The notes under the pieces are model-generated. The model did not search any database. It was given only the letters and a program-made list of their open reading frames with translations, and had not been told where the DNA came from. Shown one piece after another: positions 7,428 to 16,009 of a stretch of DNA of 39,773 nucleotides. Location: assembly GCA_029564025.1 (NCBI GenBank), contig JAKQQT010000130.1:1-39773 (forward strand), in the 5' to 3' direction. Each line of letters starts with the position of its first letter. The first letter of the stretch is position 1. Made by a program: the position numbers and the translations under genes. The stretch is from Armatimonadota bacterium. GTDB lineage: Bacteria > Armatimonadota > DTGP01 > JAKQQT01.

Positions 7428-8225
7428 TTAACTGCTGGCGCTTGTGTAGTAGCGGGTGGCGAAACGCCAGAAAAAACTGCTGACGCTGATGAACAATGCG
7501 GTCATGCCCAGGCCGATCAGCATCTCGTACGTTCGTTCCAATCCGATCAGGGTCTCCGCCGGAACGTGCGCGATGAACACCAGGGGAATGACATAGGTAA
7601 AGACCTTCATGGCCGCCGTGCCGTAGATATTCATCGGTGTGCGGGCCACCTGAAACACCGTCTCGCCAAGCGTCCAGAGGTTCTCGACCTTGATGAACCA
7701 GAAGGCGGTGGACATCAAAATCAGGTAGATTGAATAATAGATGCTCAATCCGCAGGCGACGAGAATCAAATATTCCAACACCGACAGAAACGTGACTTTG
7801 ATTCCTGCAAGAATAACGCCGTAGATGATCATCAGGATCGAAGCCGCCAGCGTTCCCACTTCCGTGTAGTTCAAGTAGCGCATGGAAACGAAGAACTGGC
7901 TGTTCACCGGTTTGACCACCGTGAAATCGAAGTTGCCGAACCGTATCTGGGTCGGCAGTTCGGCGAGATTCCTTGAGAAGAACACGTTCACAAGCCCGGA
8001 GGTCAGAGCGTAAGTGCCGAGCAGAAGGACCGACTGTCCTTGCGTCCAGTTTCCGACGGCCTGCGTGTTGGCGTAGATAATCTTGATAAACACAAAGTAG
8101 GCGCCGACCCAAACGATGTTTGTGAACACGCCCGCCCAGAAGTTGCCGCGAAATTCCATGTCGCGGACCAGGCAGGTTCGCGCAAATATGAAGAGCAACC
8201 GGGCGTAGCGAAGAAACGGCCTCAC
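7428..8225 (-). CDS. ABC-2 family transporter permease (second of pair)
   Basis: A 265-residue membrane protein with about six hydrophobic segments, for example NFWAGVFTNIVWVGAYFVFI near the N-terminus and LILVACGLSIYYSIYLILM in the middle. The N-terminal ...RTCLVRDMEFRGNFWAG and the conserved RFGNFDFTVVKPVN loop are typical of the ABC-2 (DUF990-type) permeases that occur as two adjacent genes with one ATPase. The GTG start at 8225 overlaps the TGA of the partner (GTGA), giving a compact N-terminus; the upstream ATG-less extension would overlap 75 bases of the partner. No ATPase gene is next to the pair. The transported substrate (efflux is usual for this family) is unknown. Confidence 0.85.
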   Translation of the reverse strand: MRPFLRYARLLFIFARTCLVRDMEFRGNFWAGVFTNIVWVGAYFVFIKIIYANTQAVGNWTQGQSVLLLGTYALTSGLVNVFFSRNLAELPTQIRFGNFDFTVVKPVNSQFFVSMRYLNYTEVGTLAASILMIIYGVILAGIKVTFLSVLEYLILVACGLSIYYSIYLILMSTAFWFIKVENLWTLGETVFQVARTPMNIYGTAAMKVFTYVIPLVFIAHVPAETLIGLERTYEMLIGLGMTALFISVSSFFWRFATRYYTSASS

Positions 8226-9031
8226 ATTCCCGTCCCCGTGTAGAGCCTTGAGCCGTACTTCCACCCGATGGCGCCGAGTACATACAGGACCGCCATCCAT
8301 ATCAACTGGATACCGATTCCCTGCAGTACCGCTTCACCCGCGAGCCGCCCGTTCAGGATGTCCAGCGGGAACGAGAGGGTGTAGCGGAACGGCGTCCATG
8401 CCGCCATCGTTTTCAGGATTGGCGGCAGGAGGTCGAACGGCGCCAACTGCCCGCTGAACACGGCCATCAGCATGTATTGCGTAAAGTAGACGGCGTGGAC
8501 CTCGATGAAGTAGAACGCCAGCATCCCCAGCGCCCAGGCGAAGAAGAAGGCTGTCAGGTGTCCGAGAATCAGCGCCACCCAGAACTGCCAGCCGATGTTG
8601 AGCGCGGCCAGGGTTTGCGCCCCGATCTGCGAATTGAATATTCCGAACCACAGCAAGGCGAAGGGAATGAACAGGAATACCCGCATCATACGCCAGGCGA
8701 TGTTGCCAAGATACTGGTACCGCATGTAACTGAACGGATAGAGCAGGAACTTGGATAACTGGCCGTCTTTCGCCGCGAACGCGATTTCCCACTGCAGGTG
8801 CGCTACCACGAAGTTGCTGAGAAACGTCATCGTGAGGTAGTACATCACGATCTGGCCGGAGTCGTAGCCGCCGATCTTGTCGCGCCCGTTCAGTCCCGCC
8901 ATCCAGACGAACGGCATGATAATCGCCGGGGCGATGTCGGTCAGCATCCACAAAACAGCCTGGCTCTTGTAAGCCAGGCTGTCCTGGACGAAAACTCCTA
9001 GGATTGTGGCGTATCTCCGAACGACGTTCAT
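8222..9031 (-). CDS. ABC-2 family transporter permease (first of pair)
   Basis: A 269-residue inner-membrane protein with six predicted helices and the ABC-2/DUF990 layout: an N-terminal amphipathic VRRYATILGVFVQDSLAYKS, then helices, the loop DGQLSKFLLYPFSYMRYQYL (about residues 89-108) matching the 'L..PLS....' loop of the family, and a C-terminal periplasm/helix region PFRYTLSFPLDILNGRL. It starts 21 bases after apt and overlaps the second permease gene by four bases (GTGA). Such pairs need a separate nucleotide-binding protein, which is absent here. Function beyond membrane export/import is not readable. Confidence 0.85.
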   Translation of the reverse strand: MNVVRRYATILGVFVQDSLAYKSQAVLWMLTDIAPAIIMPFVWMAGLNGRDKIGGYDSGQIVMYYLTMTFLSNFVVAHLQWEIAFAAKDGQLSKFLLYPFSYMRYQYLGNIAWRMMRVFLFIPFALLWFGIFNSQIGAQTLAALNIGWQFWVALILGHLTAFFFAWALGMLAFYFIEVHAVYFTQYMLMAVFSGQLAPFDLLPPILKTMAAWTPFRYTLSFPLDILNGRLAGEAVLQGIGIQLIWMAVLYVLGAIGWKYGSRLYTGTGM

Positions 9032-9052
9032 GCCGTCATTTTAACGCAATCA

Positions 9053-9565
9053 TCAGTATTGAATCAGCGACAGAACGTCGTAGCCTTCCAGGCGGTCGCG
9101 GCCGTTGAGCGCGAGGAGTTCAATCAGGAAGGCCAGGCCCATCACCTTGCCGCCCAGTTTCTCGATCAGTTCGATCGCGGCCTGCGCCGTTCCGCCGGTC
9201 GCCAGCAGGTCGTCCACGATGATGCACTTCTGGCCGGGCTTGACGGCATCTTCGTGCATTTCCACAACAGCTGTCCCGTACTCGAGGGCGTATTCGCACC
9301 GCACGGTCTTCCACGGAAGTTTTCCGGCCTTGCGTACAGGGACGAGGCCAAGCCGGCACGCCATGGCTACCGGAGCGCCGAACACGAATCCGCGGCTTTC
9401 GATGCCGATGATCACGTCGGCTTCCTTCTCCTCGGCGTAGTCCGCCATCAGGCTGATCACCTCGCGCATGGCCTTGGGATCGGCCAGCACGGGAGTGATG
9501 TCCCGGAACAGGATTCCCTTCTGCGGGAAATCGGGGATGGTGCGTATCAGGCTTTCCGCTATCAT
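9053..9565 (-). CDS. apt: Adenine phosphoribosyltransferase
   Basis: A 170-residue type I phosphoribosyltransferase converting adenine and PRPP to AMP. The PRPP loop CIIVDDLLATGGTAQAA (about residues 114-130) and the N-terminal PDFPQKGILFRDITPVLADP (11-30) are diagnostic for Apt, as is DVIIGIESRGFVFGAPVA. Length is exactly typical. The ATG has AAGGA nine bases upstream and lies 12 bases after the mtnA stop. Pairing with mtnA is meaningful: methylthioadenosine phosphorolysis releases adenine (the Apt substrate) and methylthioribose 1-phosphate (the MtnA substrate). Confidence 0.97.
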   Translation of the reverse strand: MIAESLIRTIPDFPQKGILFRDITPVLADPKAMREVISLMADYAEEKEADVIIGIESRGFVFGAPVAMACRLGLVPVRKAGKLPWKTVRCEYALEYGTAVVEMHEDAVKPGQKCIIVDDLLATGGTAQAAIELIEKLGGKVMGLAFLIELLALNGRDRLEGYDVLSLIQY

Positions 9566-9577
9566 GGGTGGTTCCTT

Positions 9578-10600
9578 TCAGGTGAAAAGGTACGGCGGGC
9601 GGTGCACGCCGCGTTCCGTTACAATGGCCGTTATCAGTTCAGCCGGAGTGACATCGAATGCCGGATTCCAGACCTTCACGTCATCGGGTCCGATGCTCTG
9701 ACCGCTGATCCAGGTGATCTCGGTGGGTGACCGCTCCTCGATTGGTATGGCGTCTCCATCGGACAGCGACGCGTCGATAGTAGACACCGGTGCCACCGCG
9801 TAGAATGGAACACCGTGCCGCTGCGCCACCACGGCCAGGTTGTATGTACCGATCTTGTTCGCGGCGTCTCCGTTGGCGGCGATGCGGTCGGCCCCGACCA
9901 GAACAGCGCTGACCAGGCCGCGTTTCATCAGCGAACCGGACGCGCCGTCGGGTATCACCGTTACGTCAAAACCATCGCGCATCATTTCCCACGCGGTAAG
10001 CCGAAGGCCTTGCAGGCGGGGCCGGGTTTCGTCGGCGAACAGCCGTATCGTTTTGCCCAACTCCCGTGCCGCGCGGAGTACGCCTAGCGCCGTGCCGAAA
10101 CCCGCTGTGGCCAGTGCGCCGGCATTGCAGTGGGTCAACACCGTGTCGCCGTCTCTTAACAGAGTCGCTCCGTGGTGGCCCATCGCCCGGTTGATCTCGA
10201 TGTCTTCCCGTTCAATGGCGCAGGCTTCATCCAACAGACGCACTCGCGCTTCGGCGGGCGAAAGGCCTTTGGCGGCGGCGCGCATACGGCGAACACCCCA
10301 CGACAGATTGACTGCCGTGGGGCGCGCGCTGTCCATTTCGCGGCAGGCGGCCTCGAAGTCGGAGTCGAAGGACGCATCCGGGGCATCCTTCGCCGCGAGA
10401 GCGAGGCCGTAAGCCGCCGCAACACCGATAGCCGGAGCGCCGCGAACCGTCATGTCACGGATCGCGGAGGCCACATCGCGCCAGTCCGCAAGAAGGACAT
10501 AGACCTCCTCGTGCGGTAGCCGGTTCTGGTCCAGCAGGCGAACGGCTGTACCGGCCCAGGAAACCGGCCGCAAGGCTTCGGGTTGCGGGATGGAGGTCAT
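9578..10600 (-). CDS. mtnA: S-methyl-5-thioribose-1-phosphate isomerase
   Basis: A 340-residue enzyme of the eIF2B-like family that isomerises methylthioribose 1-phosphate to methylthioribulose 1-phosphate in methionine salvage. Motifs: MTVRGAPAIGVAAAYGLAL near the N-terminus, VLTHCNAGALATAGFGTALG with the active-site Cys, ADETRPRLQGLRLTAWE, and LVGADRIAANGDAANKIGTY with the active-site Asp. These identify MtnA over eIF2B subunits. The ATG at 10600 overlaps the TGA of the upstream secreted-protein gene (ATGA); the longer frame upstream is out-of-frame overlap. Later salvage genes (mtnB, C, D) are not in the window. Confidence 0.95.
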   Translation of the reverse strand: MTSIPQPEALRPVSWAGTAVRLLDQNRLPHEEVYVLLADWRDVASAIRDMTVRGAPAIGVAAAYGLALAAKDAPDASFDSDFEAACREMDSARPTAVNLSWGVRRMRAAAKGLSPAEARVRLLDEACAIEREDIEINRAMGHHGATLLRDGDTVLTHCNAGALATAGFGTALGVLRAARELGKTIRLFADETRPRLQGLRLTAWEMMRDGFDVTVIPDGASGSLMKRGLVSAVLVGADRIAANGDAANKIGTYNLAVVAQRHGVPFYAVAPVSTIDASLSDGDAIPIEERSPTEITWISGQSIGPDDVKVWNPAFDVTPAELITAIVTERGVHRPPYLFT

Positions 10601-12669
10601 GGCTTCTTCGGTTCCATCAGGCTCACGATGCCGCTTTCGATGCCCAATGCACCGATGGACGAGACACCGAAGCGGTTGACCTGGGTGAACCAGTAGGTGT
10701 CTTCCGGGAACTGCTTCAGGTCTAGCACGCATTCGCGCGTGGCCGGGTTGAGAGTGGCAACCGGGAACCACGGACGGTCGTTCAGTCCGTTGTCACCGAT
10801 GCGGCGGTACACGCGGTATCCGCCCGGATTCTCGAGGTAGTGCTGTTCGTTCAGCACCGCCGGAGCATCCCAGGTCAGTTTGACGTGGTCGTTGTCGATC
10901 CATTCCGCCTTCACGTTGCGGGGCGGCAACGGCGAATCGATTGAGGGCCAGTCGGTCTTCAGCGGCAGTACGAAGCGGTCGCTTTCGCCGCGATACACGG
11001 CGGTCAGGAAGTCCGTCAATTCCAGCCAGAACCAGGTCGTGCGCTCGGCTTTCGTAACGCGGGCGAGCATCAATCCCCGGGCGCCAACCACGTTTACGTT
11101 TCCGAACGGATTGGGTGTGCGGTGATAGCCGTTTAGCGTTCGGACCTCATCAACCTTCCGGTTGGGAAGTTTCATCAGCCCGTCCGACCCCGTGGTGCCC
11201 ATGATTGTCGGAGTCGTGTCCATCGAATTGTCGAAGTTTCCGTCTTCGATGACAGAAGAGTACGAGACGGTACCGTCGGATGTGACCGGGCCGCTCTTAT
11301 CGATCCTGACGCCGCGCTGAAACAGTTCAACCTTCGCGCCCTCGATGCCGCGTCCGTTGATGTCGGTGATGCGGATGGCAGATTCCTTCGGAAGGCCGAA
11401 GTAGTAGTCGCCGAAATGGCCGCGCGGCATATCCCACGTCTTGTTCAGGTAACCGGCGTCGAGTTCCGACCACAGGTGAGGACCATGCCAGTGCATCATC
11501 GTGACCGGGTGGTTCTGGAAGTGGGTCACCTTGCCCCCGTTGTCCGGCCAGGTGTGAGTTTCGTAACCGCCGTCGTCGAGCGCATAATAGTCGACGAGGC
11601 CGAGTTGGTGGCCCAGTTCGTGGGGTAATGACCACTCGGTGGCGCAACGCCACTCGCGGTTCGTTTGGGCCCACTTTCCGGTCTTTTTCTCCTCCTCGCT
11701 GTCTGTCCATATCCAGCCGCCCTGGTGGTAGCCGATGCCGTCTGCCTCGGTCAGGATTTTCACGGATGCGTCCACATCATCGGCGTAAAGGATGCGGTCC
11801 AGGCGAACGCGGGCCTCAACTCCGTTGGGGGCGGAAGGATACTTGCTGGCTTCGAACAGGGTGTTCATGATGTCCACATGCCACCGGTAGTAGTCCTCGA
11901 AGCAGAACGTGCCGGAGGCTGTTCTCGTTTCATGCCACGCCTTGACGCGGCCCTTGCTGACCACGTAGAAATAAGAGAAGCCCCACAGGGGATCCGAAAT
12001 TTCGTTGTTGATAGTGGCGATTTCAGGTTGTTTGGTATCGATGCGGAAACCGGCGGTGTGCTTGCCGGACTGCCATTTCCATTTCAGCGGGAAGGATATC
12101 TCTTCCATTTCCTTCAACGCCTTGCCCTTAACCTTCTTGACCTCTTTCCCGTCGATCAGGAATGTTGCCTCGAAGGGTTTGGCGGTCGCGAATCCCACGT
12201 TCTTCACGTGCGCGGTAAGGGTCACCTCCTCGCCCTCTTTGTACTTGAGTTTGAGGTCGCCGACCATCTCTTCGGGATACAGGTACTTCCGGTCGCCGAT
12301 GTCCTTGATGGGTCCGCCGGGGCGCAAGGTGGGGCGGCCCAACTGGTCGTAATCCACTCGCCCGTGCAAGCCCGCCAGTTTCGGCGTCAACTCGATGTAG
12401 GTGACGGTCAGGTCGGGTTTGCTGGGCTTCACGTCCCAGGAATCATCGCGGTCGATCTTGAAGGTTTTCACCTGACTGCGCGGATAAGCAAGAGCCGGAC
12501 CGCCGACTTCCGACATATCGCGCCAGACAAGCAAGCGGATGCCTTCGTCGCGCAGATAGCAGTTGTTCAGGACGGTGCCGTCCTTGAGTTCCAGGGTGTC
12601 GGCGCGCGACACAGCCGAAAGCAGAAGGAAACCGGCGGCTGTTGCCGCCAGCAAAGCGATCTTTCGCAT
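10597..12669 (-). CDS. Secreted zinc-metalloprotease-like protein with CARDB-like and FN3-like domains
   Basis: A 690-residue exported protein. A signal peptide covers residues 1-23 (cleavage after SRA). About 24-75 resembles a small SH3-like bacterial 'LELKDGTVLNN' domain. Residues 85-225 look like a CARDB/APHP adhesion domain (VTLTAHVKNVGFATAKPFEATF). A central region contains HELGHQLGLVD (350-360), a metzincin-type HExxHxxGxxD zinc site with Asp in the third-ligand position, followed by a possible Met-turn VTMMHW (389-394). The C-terminus (about 590-690) has FN3-like text: PPRNVKAEWIDNDHVKLTWD and GGYRVYRRI. The ATG at 12669 has AAGGAG seven bases upstream. It sits between a DNA-repair gene and mtnA, an unexpected place. 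Peptidase activity is inference from the motif. Confidence 0.82.
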   Translation of the reverse strand: MRKIALLAATAAGFLLLSAVSRADTLELKDGTVLNNCYLRDEGIRLLVWRDMSEVGGPALAYPRSQVKTFKIDRDDSWDVKPSKPDLTVTYIELTPKLAGLHGRVDYDQLGRPTLRPGGPIKDIGDRKYLYPEEMVGDLKLKYKEGEEVTLTAHVKNVGFATAKPFEATFLIDGKEVKKVKGKALKEMEEISFPLKWKWQSGKHTAGFRIDTKQPEIATINNEISDPLWGFSYFYVVSKGRVKAWHETRTASGTFCFEDYYRWHVDIMNTLFEASKYPSAPNGVEARVRLDRILYADDVDASVKILTEADGIGYHQGGWIWTDSEEEKKTGKWAQTNREWRCATEWSLPHELGHQLGLVDYYALDDGGYETHTWPDNGGKVTHFQNHPVTMMHWHGPHLWSELDAGYLNKTWDMPRGHFGDYYFGLPKESAIRITDINGRGIEGAKVELFQRGVRIDKSGPVTSDGTVSYSSVIEDGNFDNSMDTTPTIMGTTGSDGLMKLPNRKVDEVRTLNGYHRTPNPFGNVNVVGARGLMLARVTKAERTTWFWLELTDFLTAVYRGESDRFVLPLKTDWPSIDSPLPPRNVKAEWIDNDHVKLTWDAPAVLNEQHYLENPGGYRVYRRIGDNGLNDRPWFPVATLNPATRECVLDLKQFPEDTYWFTQVNRFGVSSIGALGIESGIVSLMEPKKP

Positions 12670-12680
12670 CGTGTTACTCC

Positions 12681-13268
12681 TTAAGCGGCGATATTTGCCG
12701 CCGGCAGGCGCCGGGACAGAAACGGCGAGTCCCGGACACAAAACCGCCACGGACGGTCCACGGCCTGGGATATTCCGATACGGGCGGTTGCCGCGATGTC
12801 CTCATCGACCACGGTGCGACCCGGTTCCAGGCGAAGTTGACCAGTGGACAGATCCATTTCATTGTGCATCATTCCAATGCCCAAAGCGGAGCACAAGCGT
12901 CCGGGGCCCGCGCAGAGGAGAAGGGATTGACTGGTTTTCCGCCGTTCCGACATAAGGTCAAGTCCCTGTTCCGGTTCGAGCGCCCGGATCAACACCGCTT
13001 CACCAATGCCTGGAGGACGTGTGACAACGTTCACACAGAACCAGCGGTGGATGTGGTAAACGTAGGCATGCCCTGAAGGGCCGAACATAGCCCGATTGCG
13101 GGGTGTGCTTCCGCGCGAGGCGTGGCAAGCGGGGTCATCGGCGGTATAGGCTTCGGTTTCGACGATAATGCCCGAACAGCGGCCTTCCGGGGTGTCGCAC
13201 AACAGTCGCCAACCCAGGAGACGGCGTGCGGAAGCCAGTGTATCGCCGTCCAGCCAGTTCAGGTTCAT
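12681..13268 (-). CDS. DNA-3-methyladenine glycosylase (AAG/MPG family)
   Basis: A 195-residue base-excision repair enzyme that removes alkylated purines. Conserved features in order: ARRLLGWRLLCDT, GIIVETEAYTADDPACHAS (catalytic Glu in VETEAY), STPRNRAMFGPSGHAYVYHI, EAVLIRALEP, CAGPGRLCSALGI and a C-terminal RIGISQA..PWRF. This is a full family match at usual bacterial length. The ATG at 13268 overlaps the TAA of the zinc-ribbon gene (TAATG) with no clear Shine-Dalgarno site, indicating translational coupling; the longer frame upstream lies inside the neighbour. It acts in the cytoplasm and has no evident functional link to its neighbours. Confidence 0.94.
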   Translation of the reverse strand: MNLNWLDGDTLASARRLLGWRLLCDTPEGRCSGIIVETEAYTADDPACHASRGSTPRNRAMFGPSGHAYVYHIHRWFCVNVVTRPPGIGEAVLIRALEPEQGLDLMSERRKTSQSLLLCAGPGRLCSALGIGMMHNEMDLSTGQLRLEPGRTVVDEDIAATARIGISQAVDRPWRFCVRDSPFLSRRLPAANIAA

Positions 13269-14308
13269 TACGGCGTGTTTGCAGTGTTGGCCGTAGCCTG
13301 GGTGAGACCCGGTTTCCACCACTGGTCGGTCCACTGTAACGGAGGAGTATCTGCTTGCGGCCTGTCGAGAGCACCCCGAAACACTTGCTCCACGGTGGTT
13401 CCCGACGCCGATGTGACAGGCATAAGCACACGGGCCGCCGCCCCCTTCAGAGCAGTGTCGGACTGCAGGGCGATGCGGGTAGCGTAAAACGCGCCGGAGG
13501 AGATGTCTTCAAGCGTAGACTGCGACCAGGGAATGGCGGAAGCATTAAGAGTCAACACGGTAATCTGCTGTCGCTCATCGATCTGCACCTGACTGAGGGC
13601 GAGTCCGCGCCAGTGAATATCGATGGACTTGGACAGGATATGAGCCAGGTTGGCTTCACGCGGTGTTTGCAGTATCTGCACGGCCGGTGCCGGATTTCGG
13701 ACTTGCTCGACCGGTTTTTCTGGCGCGGTAGCGGGTGCACGGGTGGAAGTTGTCGGGCGTGCCGGTTCGGGTATCGGCGCGGATCCCTGCTTGAACCAGA
13801 AACCTACGCCGATAATACCCGCCAGGACAAGCGTACCGGCAAGAGCTATGACCCGGAGCGCCGAGAATCGTGACACGGGCGCCGCGGGAACTTCGGGCGG
13901 CGCATTCCTGGCATCAAGGCGGGCTTGCGCGACCTGCAGTTTGCGGGAGTCAGCCTGGTTGTCGGGATCAAGGTCCAAGGCCATCTGATACCACTGGACG
14001 GCTTCCTGGTATAACTGCTGGTCGGAATATATATCGCCGAGAAGCGAATGTCCGGTGGCGCTGTTCGGGAATTGTCGTAGAACTTCAACAACAGCGTCCT
14101 GGGCCGCTTTCCAGTCGCCGCGAAGACGCCGAAGGTTGGCGTGGGCCAGCGGAAGATAGGTCGGATCAGCGGCTTCAGGGGCGTCCAGCGAGTCTGCCAG
14201 CGCTTTCATCCGCGCTCCGCAACTGGGGCAGAAAGCCGCGGTCGGCGGAATGGGATTGAAGCACATCGGGCAGTCAGGCGGATTGGTTGAGTTGTTGTTC
14301 ACATCCAT
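13268..14308 (-). CDS. Zinc-ribbon, TPR and single-pass membrane protein, function unknown
   Basis: A 346-residue modular protein. An N-terminal zinc ribbon has CPMC (13-16) and CPSC (27-30). Residues about 50-130 form tetratricopeptide-like helices (GDWKAAQDAVVEVLRQFPNS, GDIYSDQQLYQEAVQWYQMA). A Pro/Ala linker leads to one membrane helix at about 151-172. The remainder (about 175-346) starts with a Pro/Thr/Ala-rich tether and then a domain I do not recognise. Topology is probably ribbon and TPR inside, C-terminal domain outside. It lies seven bases after nadC. Similar ribbon-TPR-helix proteins may scaffold membrane assemblies, but no partner is evident. Confidence 0.75.
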   Translation of the reverse strand: MDVNNNSTNPPDCPMCFNPIPPTAAFCPSCGARMKALADSLDAPEAADPTYLPLAHANLRRLRGDWKAAQDAVVEVLRQFPNSATGHSLLGDIYSDQQLYQEAVQWYQMALDLDPDNQADSRKLQVAQARLDARNAPPEVPAAPVSRFSALRVIALAGTLVLAGIIGVGFWFKQGSAPIPEPARPTTSTRAPATAPEKPVEQVRNPAPAVQILQTPREANLAHILSKSIDIHWRGLALSQVQIDERQQITVLTLNASAIPWSQSTLEDISSGAFYATRIALQSDTALKGAAARVLMPVTSASGTTVEQVFRGALDRPQADTPPLQWTDQWWKPGLTQATANTANTP

Positions 14309-14315
14309 GGCTGTT

Positions 14316-15146
14316 CTATTCGAAGTCCAGCGCGATATCCACTGCGGGCGCGGAATGGGTGAGGGCTCCGACCGAGATGAAGTCGACCCCTGTTTCGGCG
14401 ATTTCCCGTACGGTGTTCAGATTCACGCCTCCGCTGGCTTCGGTGCGCGCCCGGTCGCGACAGAGGGCAACCGCCTGCCGCAGAGTGTCTGTGTCCATGT
14501 TGTCGAGGAGGATGATATCGGCCCCCGCGATGAGGGCTTCTCGAACCTCGCTGAGCGTGGCGCACTCCACCTCCATACGAAGGAGATAACCGCCGTTTTC
14601 CTTGGCGGATTGCACGGCCTGGGTGACGCTTCCGGCGGCGACGATGTGATTGTCCTTGATGAGGATGCCGTCGTCCAGCGCGGTGCGGTGGTTGTGGCCG
14701 CCTCCGTCGCGAACCGCGGCCTTTGCCAGGTCCCGCATCCCGGGCGGCGTCTTGCGGGTGTCCACAATCCTGGCACCGGTTCCGTCCACGAGGTCGACAT
14801 AGGTTTTCGTGAGGGTGGCGATGCCAGAAAGGGCCTGCAGGAAGTTCAGCGCGGTTCGTTCGGCGGTGAGAACCGAACGCGCGGGACCCGTCACCATGGC
14901 GATGCGTTCGCCTTTCGGCAACACGGAAGCATCGAGGTGGAAAGGTTTGAAAACGATGGACGCATCGACCTGCCGGAACACCTCCTCGGCGGCCGACATA
15001 CCGGAAAGCACAAGAGGCATCCGGGCCACGATGCAGGCGATTGCCTGGGCGTCGAAGGGGACACAGCATCGGCTGGTGGCATCTCCGTGGCCGATATCTT
15101 CCGCAAGGGCAAGTTTCACCAGCGCACGTGATGTTTCACTTATCAT
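14316..15146 (-). CDS. nadC: Nicotinate-nucleotide pyrophosphorylase (carboxylating)
   Basis: A 276-residue cytoplasmic enzyme converting quinolinate and PRPP to nicotinate mononucleotide in de novo NAD synthesis. Diagnostic motifs: LAEDIGHGDATS, ERTALNFLQALSGIAT, VDTRKTPPGMRDLAKAAV, GGGHNHRTALDDGILIKDNH, and EASGGVNLNTVREIAETGVD with SVGALTHS at the C-terminus. Length is typical. The ATG overlaps the panC stop (ATGA). nadA and nadB are not in the window. Confidence 0.97.
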   Translation of the reverse strand: MISETSRALVKLALAEDIGHGDATSRCCVPFDAQAIACIVARMPLVLSGMSAAEEVFRQVDASIVFKPFHLDASVLPKGERIAMVTGPARSVLTAERTALNFLQALSGIATLTKTYVDLVDGTGARIVDTRKTPPGMRDLAKAAVRDGGGHNHRTALDDGILIKDNHIVAAGSVTQAVQSAKENGGYLLRMEVECATLSEVREALIAGADIILLDNMDTDTLRQAVALCRDRARTEASGGVNLNTVREIAETGVDFISVGALTHSAPAVDIALDFE

Positions 15147-16009
15147 AAGGTCTCCTCTTCACCGCTTCGCGAGAACAATGCGTTGTCAATCAGGCGCGTG
15201 CTCCCCATACGGCCGGCGACAAGGCACACAATCCGGTTCCAATCCTCGCGCGGTTTTGCGAGAGTGTCCGGATCGACTGCGACGAAATACTCATGAAGAA
15301 AATCGGGACAATTGTTGAAAACCTTACGTGCCTCGGCGGATATGGCGTCCGGATCGGCTTCTCCGGAGGCGATGGCGCGTCCCGCCGCGTCCAGCGAACG
15401 TCTCAAGACCACAGCCTGGGCGCGTTCCCGGGCGTTCAGATAACGGTTGCGTGAGGACATGGCGAGTCCGTCCGGTTCCCGAACAATCGGGTGGGCGAGG
15501 ATTTGAACCGGTAGATTGAGATCCTCTGCCATCTGGCGTACAATCAGGAATTGCTGATAATCCTTCTGCCCCATCACGGCAAAATCGGGATTCAGGATTG
15601 AGAACAGTTTGGCGCAGACCGTTGCGACTCCCCGAAAATGGCCCGGCCGCGCGGCGCCGTCCAGCACCTGCGCCATTGCTCCCGGTTCCACCATCGTCTG
15701 GAAGCCATCCGGGTACATCTCTGCCACCGACGGGGCGAACACGATGGAGACCCCCTCACGATCCAGCAGTTCCAAGTCGGCATCGAGGACGCGCGGATAC
15801 CGGTCGAAGTCCTCGTTCGGTCCGAACTGTGTGGGATTGACGAAAATGCTGACGGCGACAACATCGGCCTTCTTGCGCGCGCATCGAACCAGTTGCAGGT
15901 GTCCCTCGTGCAGTGCGCCCATCGTCGGCACAAAGCCGATACGGTCAGTCGTCGCTCGGACCGCCTTCGTCCAGCGGTTCGCTTCGCTTGTTGTCCGGAT
16001 AACGTTCAT
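15143..16009 (-). CDS. panC: Pantothenate synthetase
   Basis: A 288-residue enzyme that joins pantoate and beta-alanine using ATP. Motifs: GFVPTMGALHEGHLQLV (HxGH-type nucleotide site), SIFVNPTQFGPNEDFDRYPR, GHFRGVATVCAKLF, VMGQKDYQQ and REPDGLAMSSRNRYL (KMSKS-like loop). The ATG at 16009 gives the usual N-terminus MNVIRTTSEANRW and lies 65 bases inside the end of panB in another frame, with GAAGG 12 bases upstream. It forms the pantothenate pair with panB. Confidence 0.96.
   Translation of the reverse strand: MNVIRTTSEANRWTKAVRATTDRIGFVPTMGALHEGHLQLVRCARKKADVVAVSIFVNPTQFGPNEDFDRYPRVLDADLELLDREGVSIVFAPSVAEMYPDGFQTMVEPGAMAQVLDGAARPGHFRGVATVCAKLFSILNPDFAVMGQKDYQQFLIVRQMAEDLNLPVQILAHPIVREPDGLAMSSRNRYLNARERAQAVVLRRSLDAAGRAIASGEADPDAISAEARKVFNNCPDFLHEYFVAVDPDTLAKPREDWNRIVCLVAGRMGSTRLIDNALFSRSGEEETL

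Noticed and set aside
7417-8283. N-terminal extension of the ADP-ribosylglycohydrolase frame
   Set aside because: It runs across the ABC-2 permease genes; the ATG at 7416 has a strong ribosome site.
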